In this document: piece by piece, positions 11,948 to 24,600 of the stretch
Position numbering within the stretch: the stretch's first letter is position 1
How the letters are laid out: the number at the start of each line of letters is the position of its first letter
Source: Craterostigma plantagineum
Taxonomy: Eukaryota; Streptophyta; Magnoliopsida; Lamiales; Linderniaceae
Length of the DNA: 64,000 bases
Assembly: GCA_027422505.1 (NCBI GenBank)
Contig: JAPQWV010000649.1
Coordinates: 186,001 to 250,000, forward strand
Direction: 5' to 3'
The notes under the pieces: model-generated
The model's input: only the letters and a program-made list of their open reading frames with translations
What the model was told of the DNA's origin: nothing
Databases searched by the model: none
Made by a program: the position numbers and the translations under genes

Positions 11948-12635
11948 TCATGCACTATTTTTCTCAAGTGGAAGCTCAATACCTCCACTGCCATCTGCCA
12001 TTTCCAGACCACTCAGCGTTGTTTTAGCACATATTGTGAAAACAAGTATGGTGATGATAGTAACGGTGAGGGAGATCACGTTGTATACGATCTCCGCAGG
12101 AGTTAGGTGACGGTTCCTGTACTGTACATCAGCTAAAGTCTAATCAGTGACCACTGAAAAGACAGCAAGAGAAAACACATTAGCAGCCAAGATTAAAAAA
12201 AAGGGAAGCAGTTTTAAGGGGAATTCGCCGAACCTGTATATGTAAATAAAGGCTTCTGGCATCATTCCAGCTACTGATCCACACAAGTGAGGCCAAAATC
12301 TCATACTTGTCACCACTATTGCATAATTGAATAGAGTGTATGGAAAAGGTGAGATGCGGAAAAGTGCGACCACTTTGAAGTGATGGAACCAACTTCCTTC
12401 TCCAGCTAACCTGATCATTGAAGCTTTCTTAGGCCATCTCTTTAACCATTGATGTTGCCAATTTAGCATCATGGCAGAGACAAGAAGGATAATGTATTAG
12501 TGTGGTGGCAAGTCCTTTATTGGATATTGTCTGTTCGGTGGGCAAAACCAATCTCACATGCTCCCTGTCTTCTCTTGCTTGGGACCTGCTGATACTAACA
12601 GGTTTCTCATTCAGTTCTGCTGCTGAATCTGCCAT
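11948..12635 (-). pseudogene. DedA / SNARE-associated Golgi (TVP38-type) protein remnant
   Basis: Minus-strand pieces resemble the plant TVP38/DedA (VTT domain) membrane protein family. An N-terminal piece (from 12635: MADSAAELNEKP, then EHVRLVLPTEQ) is followed almost directly by the middle of the domain ([47 protein letters not shown]; about 12455-12236). After an intron comes the C-terminus (ADVQYRNRHLTPAEIVYNV...; 12137-11948), ending in TGA. The roughly 100 residues that should lie between the first two pieces, including transmembrane segments, are absent. In the last exon the frame is lost: the segment that should read as a glycine-isoleucine-arginine loop hits TGA and TAG. Donor and acceptor sites of the last intron (about 12235/12155) remain recognisable. 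Family members are multi-pass Golgi/ER proteins. This copy is unlikely to make one. Confidence 0.72.
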
Positions 12636-13204
12636 CGACGCTTATATATCTGGGAAAATAGAGCAACCTGTGCATGAGGGGAACTTACTGAAGAAAAACA
12701 AATATGCGAAGATAGGTAATAACTAGAAGGAGAAAACAAATATTCAAAGAAACACACTTAATCAGGACATTTGAAAAGTGCAACTTGGATATTAACTGAA
12801 GTCAAAAAGAATAAAGCTTTTCCGATCTACAAAAAAGAAGTCATAAAAAACCAAACTTTTTGAGAAGATACATACCTAAGGCAGTTCCATTTTATTCTTT
12901 CCCGTCGATCGAAGATTTACTCACTCCAAGATATAATGAAGTGTCAGCTCGATCAGCAGCTTTCTGATCCACTTTTTCTGCTCTTCTTTAACAAATGGTA
13001 TCCCGGATTCTGATTCCCCTGATCTTGGCTTCACTTGTCCCCGTAAAGAGAATAGAATGATCTAAAGCCGTTGAAGACAAGGAAAGCTAAACCCAACGAT
13101 ATTTACTTCATTTGAAACTAAGGTCCACCAAGCTATTTGAATTTCCTTGACTTCCTTCGACCTTCGATGTTATTGTGCATCGAGTTACTAACGGTCATTC
13201 ATGA
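12636..13204. other. Intergenic stretch without recognisable genes
   Basis: About 570 bases between the DedA-like remnant and the first Copia element. No ORF, RNA gene or repeat was recognised. Part of it may be the former upstream region of the DedA-like gene. Confidence 0.5.
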
Positions 13205-14943
13205 TGTTAGATAATTTAAATTATATTGATTTTTATAATTTATTAATGTGAATAAAGAGTTGGTTTTATTTGAGTGGTTTAATTTATTTATGAGGAGTTG
13301 TTTTTTTTAGGGTTAACTACAGTTCAGGCCCTAGTAACATTTTCAACTTTTGGTTCAGGCCCCATTCTAATTTCATTTAGGATAAAGGACTAACTTTTCG
13401 AAAAACTAAGCTGTCACGCCCTAAAATGACGCAAAAAAACATGTTTAACCCTGACATATGCCAAAATTACGCTGTATACCTAAATAATCCGTTCCAGCCA
13501 ATTATAACAGTTCGGTGCTGAAAAGAACGTTTTCTTTCACTTGGATAACAACAGTCTTGTATTGAGTACCATATGTCGTCTATTTAGTAACAAATGACGT
13601 CAAAGAAGTAACACAACATTCAAAAATAATACCACTTCCTGCAACTCATTTGTTAATATGTTACTGTAGGAATCGGTATTATTTTTGAATGATGTGGTAC
13701 TTATGCGACTTCATTTGTTACTAATAGATGCCAGATGGTACTCAATACAAGACTGTTGTTATCCAAATGAGAGAACGTTTTTTTTTTTTCAGCGCAAAAC
13801 TGTTATAATTGTTCTTGAGCCCTTTACCCGACCATCCCCCCTGTTTTCCTAGACAAAAAAATCATTATTATAGGGAGCAATGCTCGATCAGTGGGAAAAA
13901 TAGGGTTCGATAGTCCGATGTAATAAATATGTCTGTTAATAACATTTTACTGTCGATAAGTAACGTGACGTTAAAATAACACTTACGATTTTTACGGTAA
14001 CAAATCAGTATAATTGTGTAACAGTTATAATTGTTTTTGAACCCCCCACCCGACCATCCCCCCTATTTCCCTAGACAGAAAATTCATCATTATAGGGAGC
14101 AATGCTCCTATAATGGGTTACCAATTTTTAATGTCGAAACGTGTAATAAGATCGAAACGCTAATGATTCGATATTTTATAGGAGAACGCTAATGGTCGTT
14201 GCGTCAAGTTTAGGGTTTACAGTTTAGAATTTATGGTGTAATACCGCATGATGGAAAACAAAACAAGGTGTTAACAATCGACTGTGCTCGATCAGTGTGA
14301 AAAATGGGATTCGATAGTTCGATTTAATGAATATGTCTGTTAAATAACATTTTACTGTCGATAAGTAACGTCTTATGACGTTAAAGTAACACTTCCGGTT
14401 GTTACGGTAACAAATCAGTATAACTGCGTAACATAAAACTGACGTCAAATACCATTCAAAAATCATTTTTATTAAGGGTAATTTCGTCAAATCACAGTTT
14501 TGGGTCCTTTTCACTTAATTTTTCAAAAAAGAGGTCCTTAAAACTAAAAAAATGTCTGACAGGGCCTGATCCCTAATTTTAAAATTTTATGGGGCCTGAC
14601 ACAAAATTTCCCCTTTTTTTATTAGTGGTGTTTGATGGAGTGGTTTAAATCACTCCTCAAACGTGTTTATCCTTCAATTAAAAAAAAAATTATTTTAATT
14701 TTTTCTATAAATAGGGCCATTAGGTTTTAAAAAAAACACAAGCGAGAAAAAAATAATAATAATAATAATAATAATAACACTCATATTATTTCTGTTATCG
14801 TTCTTGTTCCGTTCGATGTCGGTGTCGGTGTTGTGCTTTTTTAAACGAACACCGAGTTTTCGAAGTATCCTGGGAAATAGACGCCCGTTAAAAAACCTCT
14901 AGCACATACGTGAGGGAGCGAATCTATTTTAAGGAAATTGTGT
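13205..14943 (+). repeat. 5' LTR of Copia 1, interrupted
   Basis: Bases 13205-13309 and 14613-14943 together match the 3' LTR at 19448-19853, including a TATA-like ctataaatagggcc and the (aat)n run. The gap is filled by the Mutator-like element. Small differences from the 3' LTR, such as the length of the (aat)n run, show that the copies have begun to diverge. Confidence 0.85.
13310..14612. mobile_element. Mutator-like non-autonomous element M1, 1303 bp
   Basis: It begins GGGTTAACTAC and ends AAATTTCCC. The flanks are tttttttta (13301-13309) and cttttttta (14613-14621), a 9-bp target duplication with one mismatch. The empty site tttttttta is still intact in the 3' LTR near 19543. Each end carries two CAGGCCC-type motifs about 30 bp apart (left near 13325 and 13356; right as GGGCCTG near 14562 and 14592). 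The interior has a hairpin (13525-13780) and a roughly 400-bp imperfect direct repeat (about 13850-14080 against 14280-14440). No coding capacity was seen. Confidence 0.8.
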
Positions 14944-15017
14944 GCTACACAATCTTCGAATAATTTTTTTTCCTTTCCCAGCCAACAATCTTAAAATAGA
15001 TCGACGATCCCGCGAAG

Positions 15018-18000
15018 ATGTCAGACTACGAGGACTTCCTCAACAATCAAGAATCTACGGGAAACGATGAAAACATTGACGTTCTCCCTACTACTTTTAT
15101 CCCCACTGCCATAGCTGTGATTTCGAAGCCAAACGTACCGGTCAACCCCTGGAGAAGCCGGAGAAATTTACGGGGACAGCCTCGACGTTCAAAAGATGGC
15201 AACAGAAGATGCTCTTCTACCTCACCACGCTGAACCTAGCAACATACCTGAAAGAGGTCGAGGCTAAGGTGAACGACGACGAGACGAACGCTGAGGTCGT
15301 GATCGCTGTTGATGCATGGAAACACTCTGATTTCTTGTGTCGTAATTATATTCTGAATACCCTAAGCGATCTGTACAACGTGTATGGTGCGGTCGCTACG
15401 GCTAAGGAATTGTGGGAATCGTTAGACCGGAAATATAAAACTGAGGATGCCGGCACAAAGAAATTTGTTGTCGGACGGTTCCTTGATTATAAGATGGTCG
15501 ATTCCAAGACTGTGATCAGTCAGGTGTAGGAGATCCAGTTGATCTTGCACGAGATCCATGCAGAACGGATGGTTCTGAGTGAATCTTTCCAAGTTGCGGC
15601 TATTATTGAAAAGCTGCCGCCGGGCTGGAAAAACTTCAAAAACTATCTCAAGCATAAGCGCAAGGAGATGTCTTTGGAGGATCTGATTGTTAGACTTCGA
15701 ATCGAAGAAGACAACAAAAGGTCGGAAAAGAGAGTGTCGAGCTCATCTGAACCGAAAGTAAATGTGGTGGAGCATAGCTCTAAAAAGGGCAAAGGTGCGG
15801 TTAAACCCAAAGCGAAACTTGGGGCGACCGGAGGCGTCGCTAAGCCGAACTATAAGTTCAAGGGAAAGTGCTTCAATTGTGGCAAACTAGGCCACAAGTC
15901 GTCGGACTGTCGATTTCCAAAGAAGCAACACGAGGCCAATATGGTGAAAGACATCACCAAAGAAGTTGAGGACTTGAGCCTCGTCGCGGTGGTTTCGGAA
16001 GTAAACATGATTGGGTCGAATCCACAAAAATGGTGGATCGATACCGGTGCTACACGTCATGTGTGCACGAACCGTAGACTCTTCTCTACCTGTGAGCCGA
16101 TTGAAGGAGAAAAGATCTACATGGGCAACTTGGCTGCTGCTACCGTCGAGGGAAAAGGAAGCGTGCTGCTCAAAATGACTTCCGGGAAAATATTGACGCT
16201 GAAAGATGTGTTATACGTTCCGGAGATACGAAAAAATCTGATTTCGGGATTCTTGTTGAACAAGCATGGTTTTCGTATTGTTATAGAATCCGACAAAGTG
16301 ATATTGTCTAAGTCGGGTGTGTTTGTTGGTAAAGGCTATGCCTGTGATTGTCTGTTCAAGCTGAATGTAATGACTATTGTAAATGAGAATGAAAAACGCT
16401 CTTCCGTTTACTTGCTTGAATCTTCCAATTTGTGGCACGGTAGATTAGGTCACGTTAATTTTGAATCGATACGTCGATTAATTAACATGGACCATATTCC
16501 AACATTTGAAATTAGTTCGAAACATAAATGCAAAATTTGTGTTGAAGCAAAAATGACGAGATCGTCTTTCCCCTCGGTAGTAAGAAGTACCGAACCGCTT
16601 GAATTGATTCATAGCGATTTATGTGATTTGAAATACGTTCAAACACGTGGTTGCAATAAATATTTTATAACATTTATTGACGATTGCACCAAATATTGCT
16701 ATGTTTATTTGCTTAAGAGCAAAGACGAAGCATTAGAGAAATTCATTCTCTACAAAACCGAAGTTGAAACGCAACTCAGCAAGAAAATTAAAAGATTGAG
16801 AAGTGATCGAGGCAGGGAATACGAAGCGCCAATTGGGAGCTTTTGTGTGGAACATGGTATCCTCCATGAATTGACCGCCCCGTATTCACCTCAATCAAAC
16901 GGAGTGGCCGAACGAAAGAATCGCACATTAAAAGAAATGATGAATGCGATGTTACTGAGTTCAGGTCTACCGCCTAATATGTGGGGCGAAGCTATCTTGA
17001 CGAGTAATTACCTATTAAATAGGATACCTCGAAAGAAAATGAATAAAACTCCATATGAGTTATGGAAAGGAAAGTCGCCTTCGTACCAACATTTGCGAAT
17101 GTGGGGGTGTTTGGCGAAGGTAGCCGTACCTACGCCTAAAGCAGTGAAAATTGGTCCTAAAACGATGGACTGTATTTTCATAGGATATGCACACAATAGT
17201 ACGGCATATCGGTTTCTTGTATATGATTCGAAAATTTCGGATATAAACAAGAACATGGTCATGGAATCGAGGAATGCGTATTTCTTTGAAAATATATTTC
17301 CTTGTAAATTCGATAGTGGATCCGGTACATCTAAACGAGATGATATAGAAATCGAGATTCCTAGTACGGGTCATGAGATTGAACCGAGACGAAGCAAGCG
17401 TGCCCGAATAGAGAAATCTTTTGGTGATGATTTCGTTACATATTTAATTGAAAAGGAACCACTGACTTATGACGAAGCAGTGAGCTCCTTGGACGGGCCT
17501 TTATGGAAAGAAGCTATAAAAAGCGAGATAGATTCTATTTTGCAGAATCATACCTGGGAGTTGGTTGATCTACCAAAGGGATGTAAACCTTTAGGATCGA
17601 AATGGATCTTTAAAAGGAAAATGAGACCAGACGGGTCTGTAGAAAAGTATAAAGCCAGACTTATTATCAAAGGATACAAGCAACGCGAAGGCTTAGATTA
17701 CTTTGACACATTATCTTCTGTGACGAGAATAAATTCGATAAGGATGATACTTGCTATCGCGTCCTTAAGAAATTTGGAAGTACATCAAATGGATGTCAAA
17801 ACAGCTTTCTTAAACGGTGAACTAGACGAGGAAATATATGTGGAGCAACCCGAGGGTTCGTGCTCCTGGAACCGAAAAGAAAGTATGTAGATTGAATAAA
17901 TCTTTGTATGGTTTGAAACAAGCCCCTAAGAAGTGGCACGAAAAGTTCGATCACGCGATGATCAACTACGGCTTTAAAATCAATGAGAGCGATAAATGCG

Positions 18001-18990
18001 TTTACTCAAAGGAAACAGGCGATGACTATGTCATTTTATGTCTGTATGTAGACGACATACTCATTGTTGGTAGTAACGACAAAATGGTCAAGTCTACCAA
18101 GGATATGTTAAATTCGAAATTTGACATGAAAGATATGGGACTTGCGGACGTGATTTTAGGAATTAAAATCAAGCGAACGAGTAACGGTCTTGTTTTGAGT
18201 CAAGCTCATTACGTAAACAAAATTCTTGATAAATTCTTCAAGGGTGATTCTGGTGTTGCTAGAACGCCATTAGACCGAAGCATTCATTTGTCGAAAAATC
18301 GCGGGGAGGCTATTTCTCAAGTAGAATACTCCCGGATTATCGGAAGCTTGATGTATTTAATGAGTTGTACTAGGCCAGATATTGCTTATGCTATAAGCAA
18401 ACTGAGTTCGTACACGAGCAATCCGAGTGCGGATCATTGGACCGCTATAATACGGGTTTTGAGATAATTACGGTATACTCGAGACTATGGATTACACTAT
18501 GGTCGATACCGGCTGTGTTTGAAGGCTACACAGATGCGAACTGGATATCTGATATGAAGGACTCTAAGAGCACAAGCGGCTATGTGTTTACACTCGCTGG
18601 AGCTGCTGTGTCTTGGAAATCCTCGAAACAAACGGTTATAGCAAGATCCACTATGGAATCCGAGTTCTTTGCCTTGGATAAATGTGGAGAAGAAGCTGAA
18701 TGGTTACGCCATTTTTTTGGAGGATATTCCTAAATGGGAAAAACCTGTGCCGCCTATGTGCATACACTGCGATCGCCAATCGGCTATTGGACGAGCACAG
18801 AGTACTATGTATAAGGTAAATCGAGACACATACGTCGTCGACATAATACCGTTAGGCAACTGCTCTCTCAACTGGAGTTATCTCGATTGATTATGTAAAG
18901 TCGACGGATAACATTGCGGATCCGCTAACCAAAGGATTAAATAGAGATGCGGTTGAAAGGTTGACGAAAGGAATGAGCTTAAAGCCTTAA
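15018..18990 (+). pseudogene. Copia 1 gag-pol, broken
   Basis: Domains in order: gag (from 15018), a CCHC zinc knuckle ([14 protein letters not shown], about 15870), aspartic protease ([12 protein letters not shown], about 16035), integrase zinc-binding HHCC ([18 protein letters not shown]) and catalytic core ([23 protein letters not shown]), reverse transcriptase ([24 protein letters not shown] near 18048) and RNase H ([10 protein letters not shown], about 18520). The frame is lost near 15150, 17860, 18455 and 18715, and a TAG interrupts gag near 15527. It cannot make a full polyprotein. The domain order (integrase before RT) is diagnostic of Copia. Confidence 0.88.
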
Positions 18991-19447
18991 AGTATAAAAG
19001 TACTAAGAAGGAAAACCCTACCTATGTGACTGGAGATCCCAAGATCTAGGTTCAAAGGGACAACCTAATTTTAGGACTTGGTATCACTGTTGGGGATAAC
19101 CCCGCTCATTCTTGTCAAGAAACAGTGATGACGGAAAAGGCTAGCATTATGATGCTTTAATGACTATCATAGAGTATTGCTAGAAAATACTCGCGACGTG
19201 AAAAGTCACCTATGTTAGGGAGAAGTGGGGCCGCTTCAAAGGAGAACTGAAAGGCTTAGTTCTTTAGAAACCCTCGCAGAATCAGGACGTGTCCATGGCC
19301 GTAATGGACAAAACCATGAGAATGGAACAAGAGAAAAATGGTCTCTGTGTATTGTACGTGGGTTCGCTTTATCATACTATCCTCTATGCAGGGTATCATT
19401 AGATTAGCAGAAACATTAACAAACCAATTCTCATTCATGTGGGGGAT

Positions 19448-19853
19448 TGTTAGATAATTTAAATTATATTGATTTTTATAATTTATTAATGTGAATAAAG
19501 AGTTGGTTTTATTTGAGTGGTTTAATTTATTTATGAGGAGTTGTTTTTTTTATTAGTGGTGTTTGATGGAGTGGTTTAAATCACTCCTCAAACGTGTTTA
19601 TCCTTCAACTAAAAAAAAAATTATTTTAATTTTTTCTATAAATAGGGCCATTCGGTTTAAAAAAAACACAAGAGAGAAAATAATAATAATAATAACACTC
19701 ATATTATTCCTGTTATCGTTCTTGTTCCGTTCGATGTCGGTGTCGGTTTTGTGCTAAACGAACACCGAGTTTCGAAGTATCCTGGAAATAGACGCTCGTT
19801 AAAAACCTCTAGCACATACGTGAGGGAGCGAATCTATTTTAAGGAAATTGTGT
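19448..19853 (+). repeat. 3' LTR of Copia 1
   Basis: Starts TGTTAGATAATTTAAATT directly after the purine-rich gtgggggat and matches the split 5' LTR over its whole length. It is uninterrupted and so preserves the empty target site of element M1. Confidence 0.85.
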
Positions 19854-20038
19854 AGCTATAAAGAGGTTGTAACTCCTATATTATTCCTCTATAGCGGATT
19901 CTTCTTCCTTGCCCGTGGTTTTTACTCCGATTTGTTTGGGAGTTTTCCACGTTAAATCTCGGTGTCCACATTTTATCTTTAATTGTTCAAATACTTAGCC
20001 ACGGTATTACTCGACCGGGTCCGCTGCCACGCCACCAA
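19854..20038 (+). repeat. Remnant of the 5' LTR of Copia 2
   Basis: The segment ggttgtaactcctatatta near 19865 recurs in the 3' LTR of Copia 2 near 23028. It ends just before a primer-binding site reading TTGGTATCAGAGCC (20039-20052), complementary to initiator methionine tRNA. Everything upstream in this LTR was lost or displaced by Copia 1. Confidence 0.7.
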
Positions 20039-20233
20039 TTGGTATCAGAGCCTAGCTTGGGTTTTATATATCTAGTTGTCGTATGCTCTATGGTTGCCAC
20101 TAATGTGGATCTTCCACATCAGAAAATAATAGATATTATACTGCCCTTGTTACGGTGACGAAAAAGCCGGTACGAGATCAATAATTATCTGCTGCAACCC
20201 CGTCGGAGGATCGCTCACGACTTAGCAGAAATT

Positions 20234-22605
20234 ATGGCGGCGAAATTTGATATCGAAAGGTTCAACGGGGGAAGTACTTCGTGTCCTTCATCGACGATTA
20301 CTCCAGGAGATGTTGGGTGTATATCATCAAGAGCAAAGGGGATGTGTTCGCAACCTTCAAGAATTTCAAGGCTCGGGTCGAACATGATATAGGAAAGAAG
20401 ATCAAGTGTTTGAGGACGGATAATGGAGGAGAATATACTGGTGGGGAATTTGATAGCTTTTGCAAAAGGGAAGGCATCAAAAGGCACTACACTACGGCGT
20501 ATACTCCACAACAAAATGGAGTGGCGGAGCGGATGAACAGGACTCTGTTGGAAAGAACAAGAGTCATGTTGGGAGCTGCAGGTCTGGATAAATCATACTG
20601 GGCAGAAGCAGTCAACACCGCCTATTACGTGATCAATCGATCGCCTTCAACGGCAATTTATCAGAAGACGCCGATGGAGATGTGGACCGGGAAGCCAGCG
20701 GATTATTCCAAACTCCATGTATTTGTAAGTCCTTTTTACGTGATGTACAATGCCCAAGAAACTACAAAGCTGGATCCGAAGTCCAGAAAGTGTTTGTTCT
20801 TGGGGTATGCTGATGGTGTGAATGGGTATCGCCTGTGGGATCCCACTGCCCACAAGGTTGTCATCAGCAGGGAGGTTATCTTCTTAGAAGATAAACTAAT
20901 CAGAGAAAATGATAGCACTACGAAGGAAAGCTCGGAGACTACGACGATTCAGGTGAAAGGGAAGTCTATCGAACAAGATTCTTCTGAAGCAGCACCGGAG
21001 CACGAGGAAGGGCCAAGCGAATCTTCAAAGCCAGAACCTAGAAGGGGCACACGCAAAAGAGCCGCACCATCCTGGCATGAAGATTACGATATGGACATCA
21101 ATGTTGCATACTGTCTTCTAACTGATGATGGAGAGCTATCAACTCTTCAAGAAGCACTGAACAGTTCAGATGCAGATCAGTGGTTGGCGGCAATGCAAGA
21201 AGAAATGGAAGCTCTACGGAAAAATAAGACTTGGGAGTTGGTGCCACTACCTCAGGAAAGAAAGGCAATCGGCAATAAATGGGTCTTTAAGATCAAGCGG
21301 AACAACGATGATCAAGTAGAGCGAGTTCGTGCACGACTGGTGGTTAAAGGTTACGCTCAGAAAGAAGGCATCGACTTCAACGAGATATTTTCACCGGTGG
21401 TTCGACTGACGACTGTTCGGGTACTCCTGGCGATGTGTGCTACATTCGACCTACATCTAGAACAACTAGATGTGAAGACAGCTTTTCTTCACGGAGATCT
21501 TGAAGAAGAGATTTATATGCTCCAACCGGAAGGTTTTGAAGACAAAGAAAAGCAGAACTTGATTTGCAGGTTGAACAAATCTCTATACGGTCTTAAACAG
21601 GCGCCGAGGTGTTGGTATAAGAGATTTGATTCCTTCATCATGAGCCTTGGATACAACAGATTGAATGCAGACCCTTGTGCATATTTCAAGAGGTTTGGTG
21701 AAAGTGATTTTATCATATTACTGTTGTATGTTGACGACATGTTGGTAGCAGGCAGATCGTGTTGAAGAACTCAAGGCACAGTTGGCTAGGGAATTTGAAA
21801 TGAAGGACTTGGGAGCAGCAAACAAGATTCTAGGGATGCAAATTTACCGAGACAGAAATAGCAAGAAGATTTGGCTTTCGCAGAAGAATTATCTGAGGAA
21901 GGTCTTGCGATGCTTCAATATGCAAGATTGTAAGCCCATTTCTACCCCACTTCTTGTTAATTTCAAATTATCCTCAAGTATGAGTCCTAGCAGTGAAGAA
22001 GGGAGGATGGAGATGTCTCGAGTACCGTATGCATCAGCGGTGGGAAGTCTTATATTCGCGATGATTTGTACACGACCAGACATTGCCCATGTAGTGGGAG
22101 TAGCGAGTCGGTACATGGCGAATCCAGGCAAAGAGCATTGGAGCGCGGTGAAGAGGATCCTGCAATATATCAGAGGAACCTCAGATGTTGCATTATGTTA
22201 CGGGGGAGCAGACTTTACTGTCGGAGGGTACGTTGACTCTGATTATGCAGGTGATCTTGACAAGAGCAAATCTACCACGGGATATGTGTTCACTCTTACT
22301 GGCGGAGCCGTAAGCTGGGTATCGAAGCTTCAGTCCATTGTCGCGACGTCAACAACTGAAGCTGAATATGTTGCAGCTACGCAGGCAAGTAAAGAGGCGG
22401 TATGGTTGAAAATGATCATGGAGGAACTAGGGCACGGATAGGAGAATATTCCTCTGTTCTGTGATAATCAGAGTGCCTTGCATCTCGCAAAGAATCCAGC
22501 TTTTCACTCTAAGTCTAAGCACATACGAGTCCAGTATCACTTCGTTAGTGAGAAAGTGGAAGAGGGCACGGTTGATATGCAGAAAATTCATACAAAGACA
22601 ACCTA
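20234..22605 (+). pseudogene. Copia 2 gag-pol remnant
   Basis: The first dozen gag residues (MAAKFDIERFNG) run at about 20272 into the integrase core (FVSFIDDYSRRCWVYII; RTDNGGEYTGGEF) in a different frame. Then come RT (QLDVKTAFLHGDLEEEIYML; YVDDMLVAG near 21727) and RNase H (YVDSDYAGDLDKSKSTTGY). The frame changes near 21762 and a TAG stops RNase H at 22439. The deletion junction plus later mutations make it non-functional. Confidence 0.85.
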
Positions 22606-22758
22606 GCAGATTTCTTGACAAATGCGGTCAAAACTGACAAGTTCGTTTGGTGTCGTTCCTCATGTGGCCTAGCGGAGACGTAAGCAATATGAATGGCAAG
22701 GGAGAAAGAATGGTGTGAAGATCTGATTGATCCTCAATCAAATCTTCAAGTGGGAGAT

Positions 22759-23066
22759 TGTCAGACCATGCGGCTATGACAAGTCAAAAGCAAAAATAAA
22801 AATGATAATTGAATTGTCGCTTGGTTCACTCTACAAATGAGGTAAGCAATTACCTCATTGTTTAAGTCTGATTGCCTATAAATAGGCTTCACAGCATCAA
22901 ACGAAATGTATCCCACGCAGAAGAAAATTAATAGAGAGAAAAAAGAGAATAAAAAATAGAGAGTTTGTCGGTATTTTCTCCGACTATAAAGAGAGAGGTT
23001 GAGGGTTTTCTCCTTTATAGATTGAGAGGTTGTAACTCCTATATTATTCCTCTATAGTGGATTTCT
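22759..23066 (+). repeat. 3' LTR of Copia 2 (3' end uncertain)
   Basis: Starts TGTCAGACCATGCGG after the purine tract, and contains a TATA-like cctataaataggc near 22875. Similarity to the 5' LTR remnant stops near 23066, so either this LTR is truncated or the remnant carries additional sequence. Confidence 0.7.
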
Positions 23067-23940
23067 GCTCTGCTTCTCTTCTCCTTCATCAGTTCCATTT
23101 CTTATCTATTAATATACACAGAAAAATACATCGAAAGGTAGATTAACTACTGTTACATAACCATAATACAAATACCAACAGAAAAATATATCAGTTCACT
23201 CTTCGAGAGTGGCATCTCACTTATGGCTCTTACACCAATTAAATATACTAGTACTTTGTTGCACACCAGATGTGTGTGCTTAAAATATAATTATATTGAA
23301 ATTATTTTAAATTTTGAATTATAATTTTAGTGTTTAAGATGAAATATAATTTTTAATATATAAAAACAAACTTAGTTGTAGAGACCTAAGCACATTAAAT
23401 AAAAAATTATGAGTGATATGAAAATACGTAATTAATTAAACTACAAATAAGTGACTAAATTGCAAATAAGTTACATGCCAATTTGTGTCATTTTATATCC
23501 ACCACAAACCAATTATATAATAGTATAGATTATTAAACTGTTATTTTTGTATGTTAATTTAAAAAAAAATAAAAACCATCCACTAACTCTATTTATATAT
23601 TTAGTTTCTTAATATGTGTAGTTACTATTGTATCCTTAAGCTTGCAACTTATATTATAATTACACCAGTTAAATTAAAATAAATTTAATATTATAGCACA
23701 ACTGGATGTGCAAGGAGCAGTAGTTCTATTTAAGGAAAAAAGAGAAAAAGAAAAACGAAATTGGGAAGATCATTCTATTTAAGGAAATATAAGGACTTTG
23801 ACTGCAAACCCTCAAAAACTAAAGCAACTTTGTCCTAATTAGATTTAAACAAACTTTGGTTTAATGTGATATGAGGCTATCTCAATTAAAGAAATTTATG
23901 ATTCGGGAAATTTATATAGCGGTTGAATCAATTATCACAT
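23067..23940. other. AT-rich intergenic stretch, nothing recognised
   Basis: About 870 bases of AT-rich sequence without a supported gene, RNA or clear repeat structure. Confidence 0.5.
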
Positions 23941-24600
23941 AGTTTTAGTGTGTGTGTGTGAGGGGGGCTTGTTTGTAAGGATGTAAATGGAACGTAAAAG
24001 AAAGAACAAGATCTACGTGGTTCGAATCCTTGCAGATTCTACGTCCACGGCACTCTGGAACTGTTTTAACTAGACTTTCGAAGATTACATACTCAAAATA
24101 TAATTCCTCACGTTTTCTCTCATATAAAACTAGTAAAAGTGCTCATAACAGTGAAAGAGAGAAGTTTCTAACTGTTTTTCATGTATTGATTGGAGATTAT
24201 TATCGTTGGCTTGTAAAATGAATGAAGTTCCCTTCATATATGAGCTTACTACACTTCTTGCATACGTCCAAGGATTCCCGGAGATGGGATGTATTCCATC
24301 ATGTCATGAGCTTCAAGCAGTCTGATAGGTTACATCACATAATTCCTGGTGACAGGACCTTCTCGTACCATGTACAGTGTAGGCTGTCTGTCAGGAGCAG
24401 CTTCGTACAGAGTCTTGTAGTCTTTTCAACAGTGCCAGTGGTGCTGCCCTATCTCTAGTGAACTCGAGTCCCTGCACAGTTATATTCATTTATCGGATTT
24501 TTTCACCAACAGCGTGTCAACGGGAGCATACAAGTGGTTCCTCAGGATTACAAGACCTGCTTAGCATAATAGGTCCCAAAACACTTCCCTAATATGAGTG
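23941..24600. repeat. Possible LTR fragment
   Basis: Contains ctacgtggttcgaatcc and ctacgtccacgg (about 24012-24052). This pair of motifs also occurs in the LTR of Copia 4 (gtggttcg, cgtccacag near 62809-62840). No matching second LTR, primer-binding site or coding region is present, so this may be a solo LTR or decayed remnant. Ends are uncertain. Confidence 0.3.

Larger units (their letters stand above)
13205..19853 (+). mobile_element. Copia LTR retrotransposon 1 (defective, with nested insertion)
   Basis: Near-identical LTRs begin TGTTAGATAATTTAAATT at 13205 and 19448. The 3' LTR runs to about 19853. The 5' LTR runs to about 14943 but is split by a 1.3-kb Mutator-like element (13310-14612). 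A purine tract (gtgggggat) lies just before the 3' LTR. Inside are gag, protease, integrase, RT and RNase H in the Copia order. I do not find a clear target duplication: the right end abuts LTR sequence of Copia 2, suggesting insertion into, or recombination with, that LTR. Confidence 0.88.
19854..23066 (+). mobile_element. Copia LTR retrotransposon 2 (internally deleted)
   Basis: Order: partial 5' LTR, primer-binding site (20039-20052), short gag start, pol, purine tract gtgggagatt (22749-22758), and a 3' LTR starting TGTCAGACC at 22759. It is 3' truncated near 23066, where it stops matching the 5' LTR remnant. Between the first gag codons (20234) and the integrase core (from about 20275) nearly all gag, zinc knuckle, protease and integrase HHCC sequence is missing. 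Confidence 0.82.
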
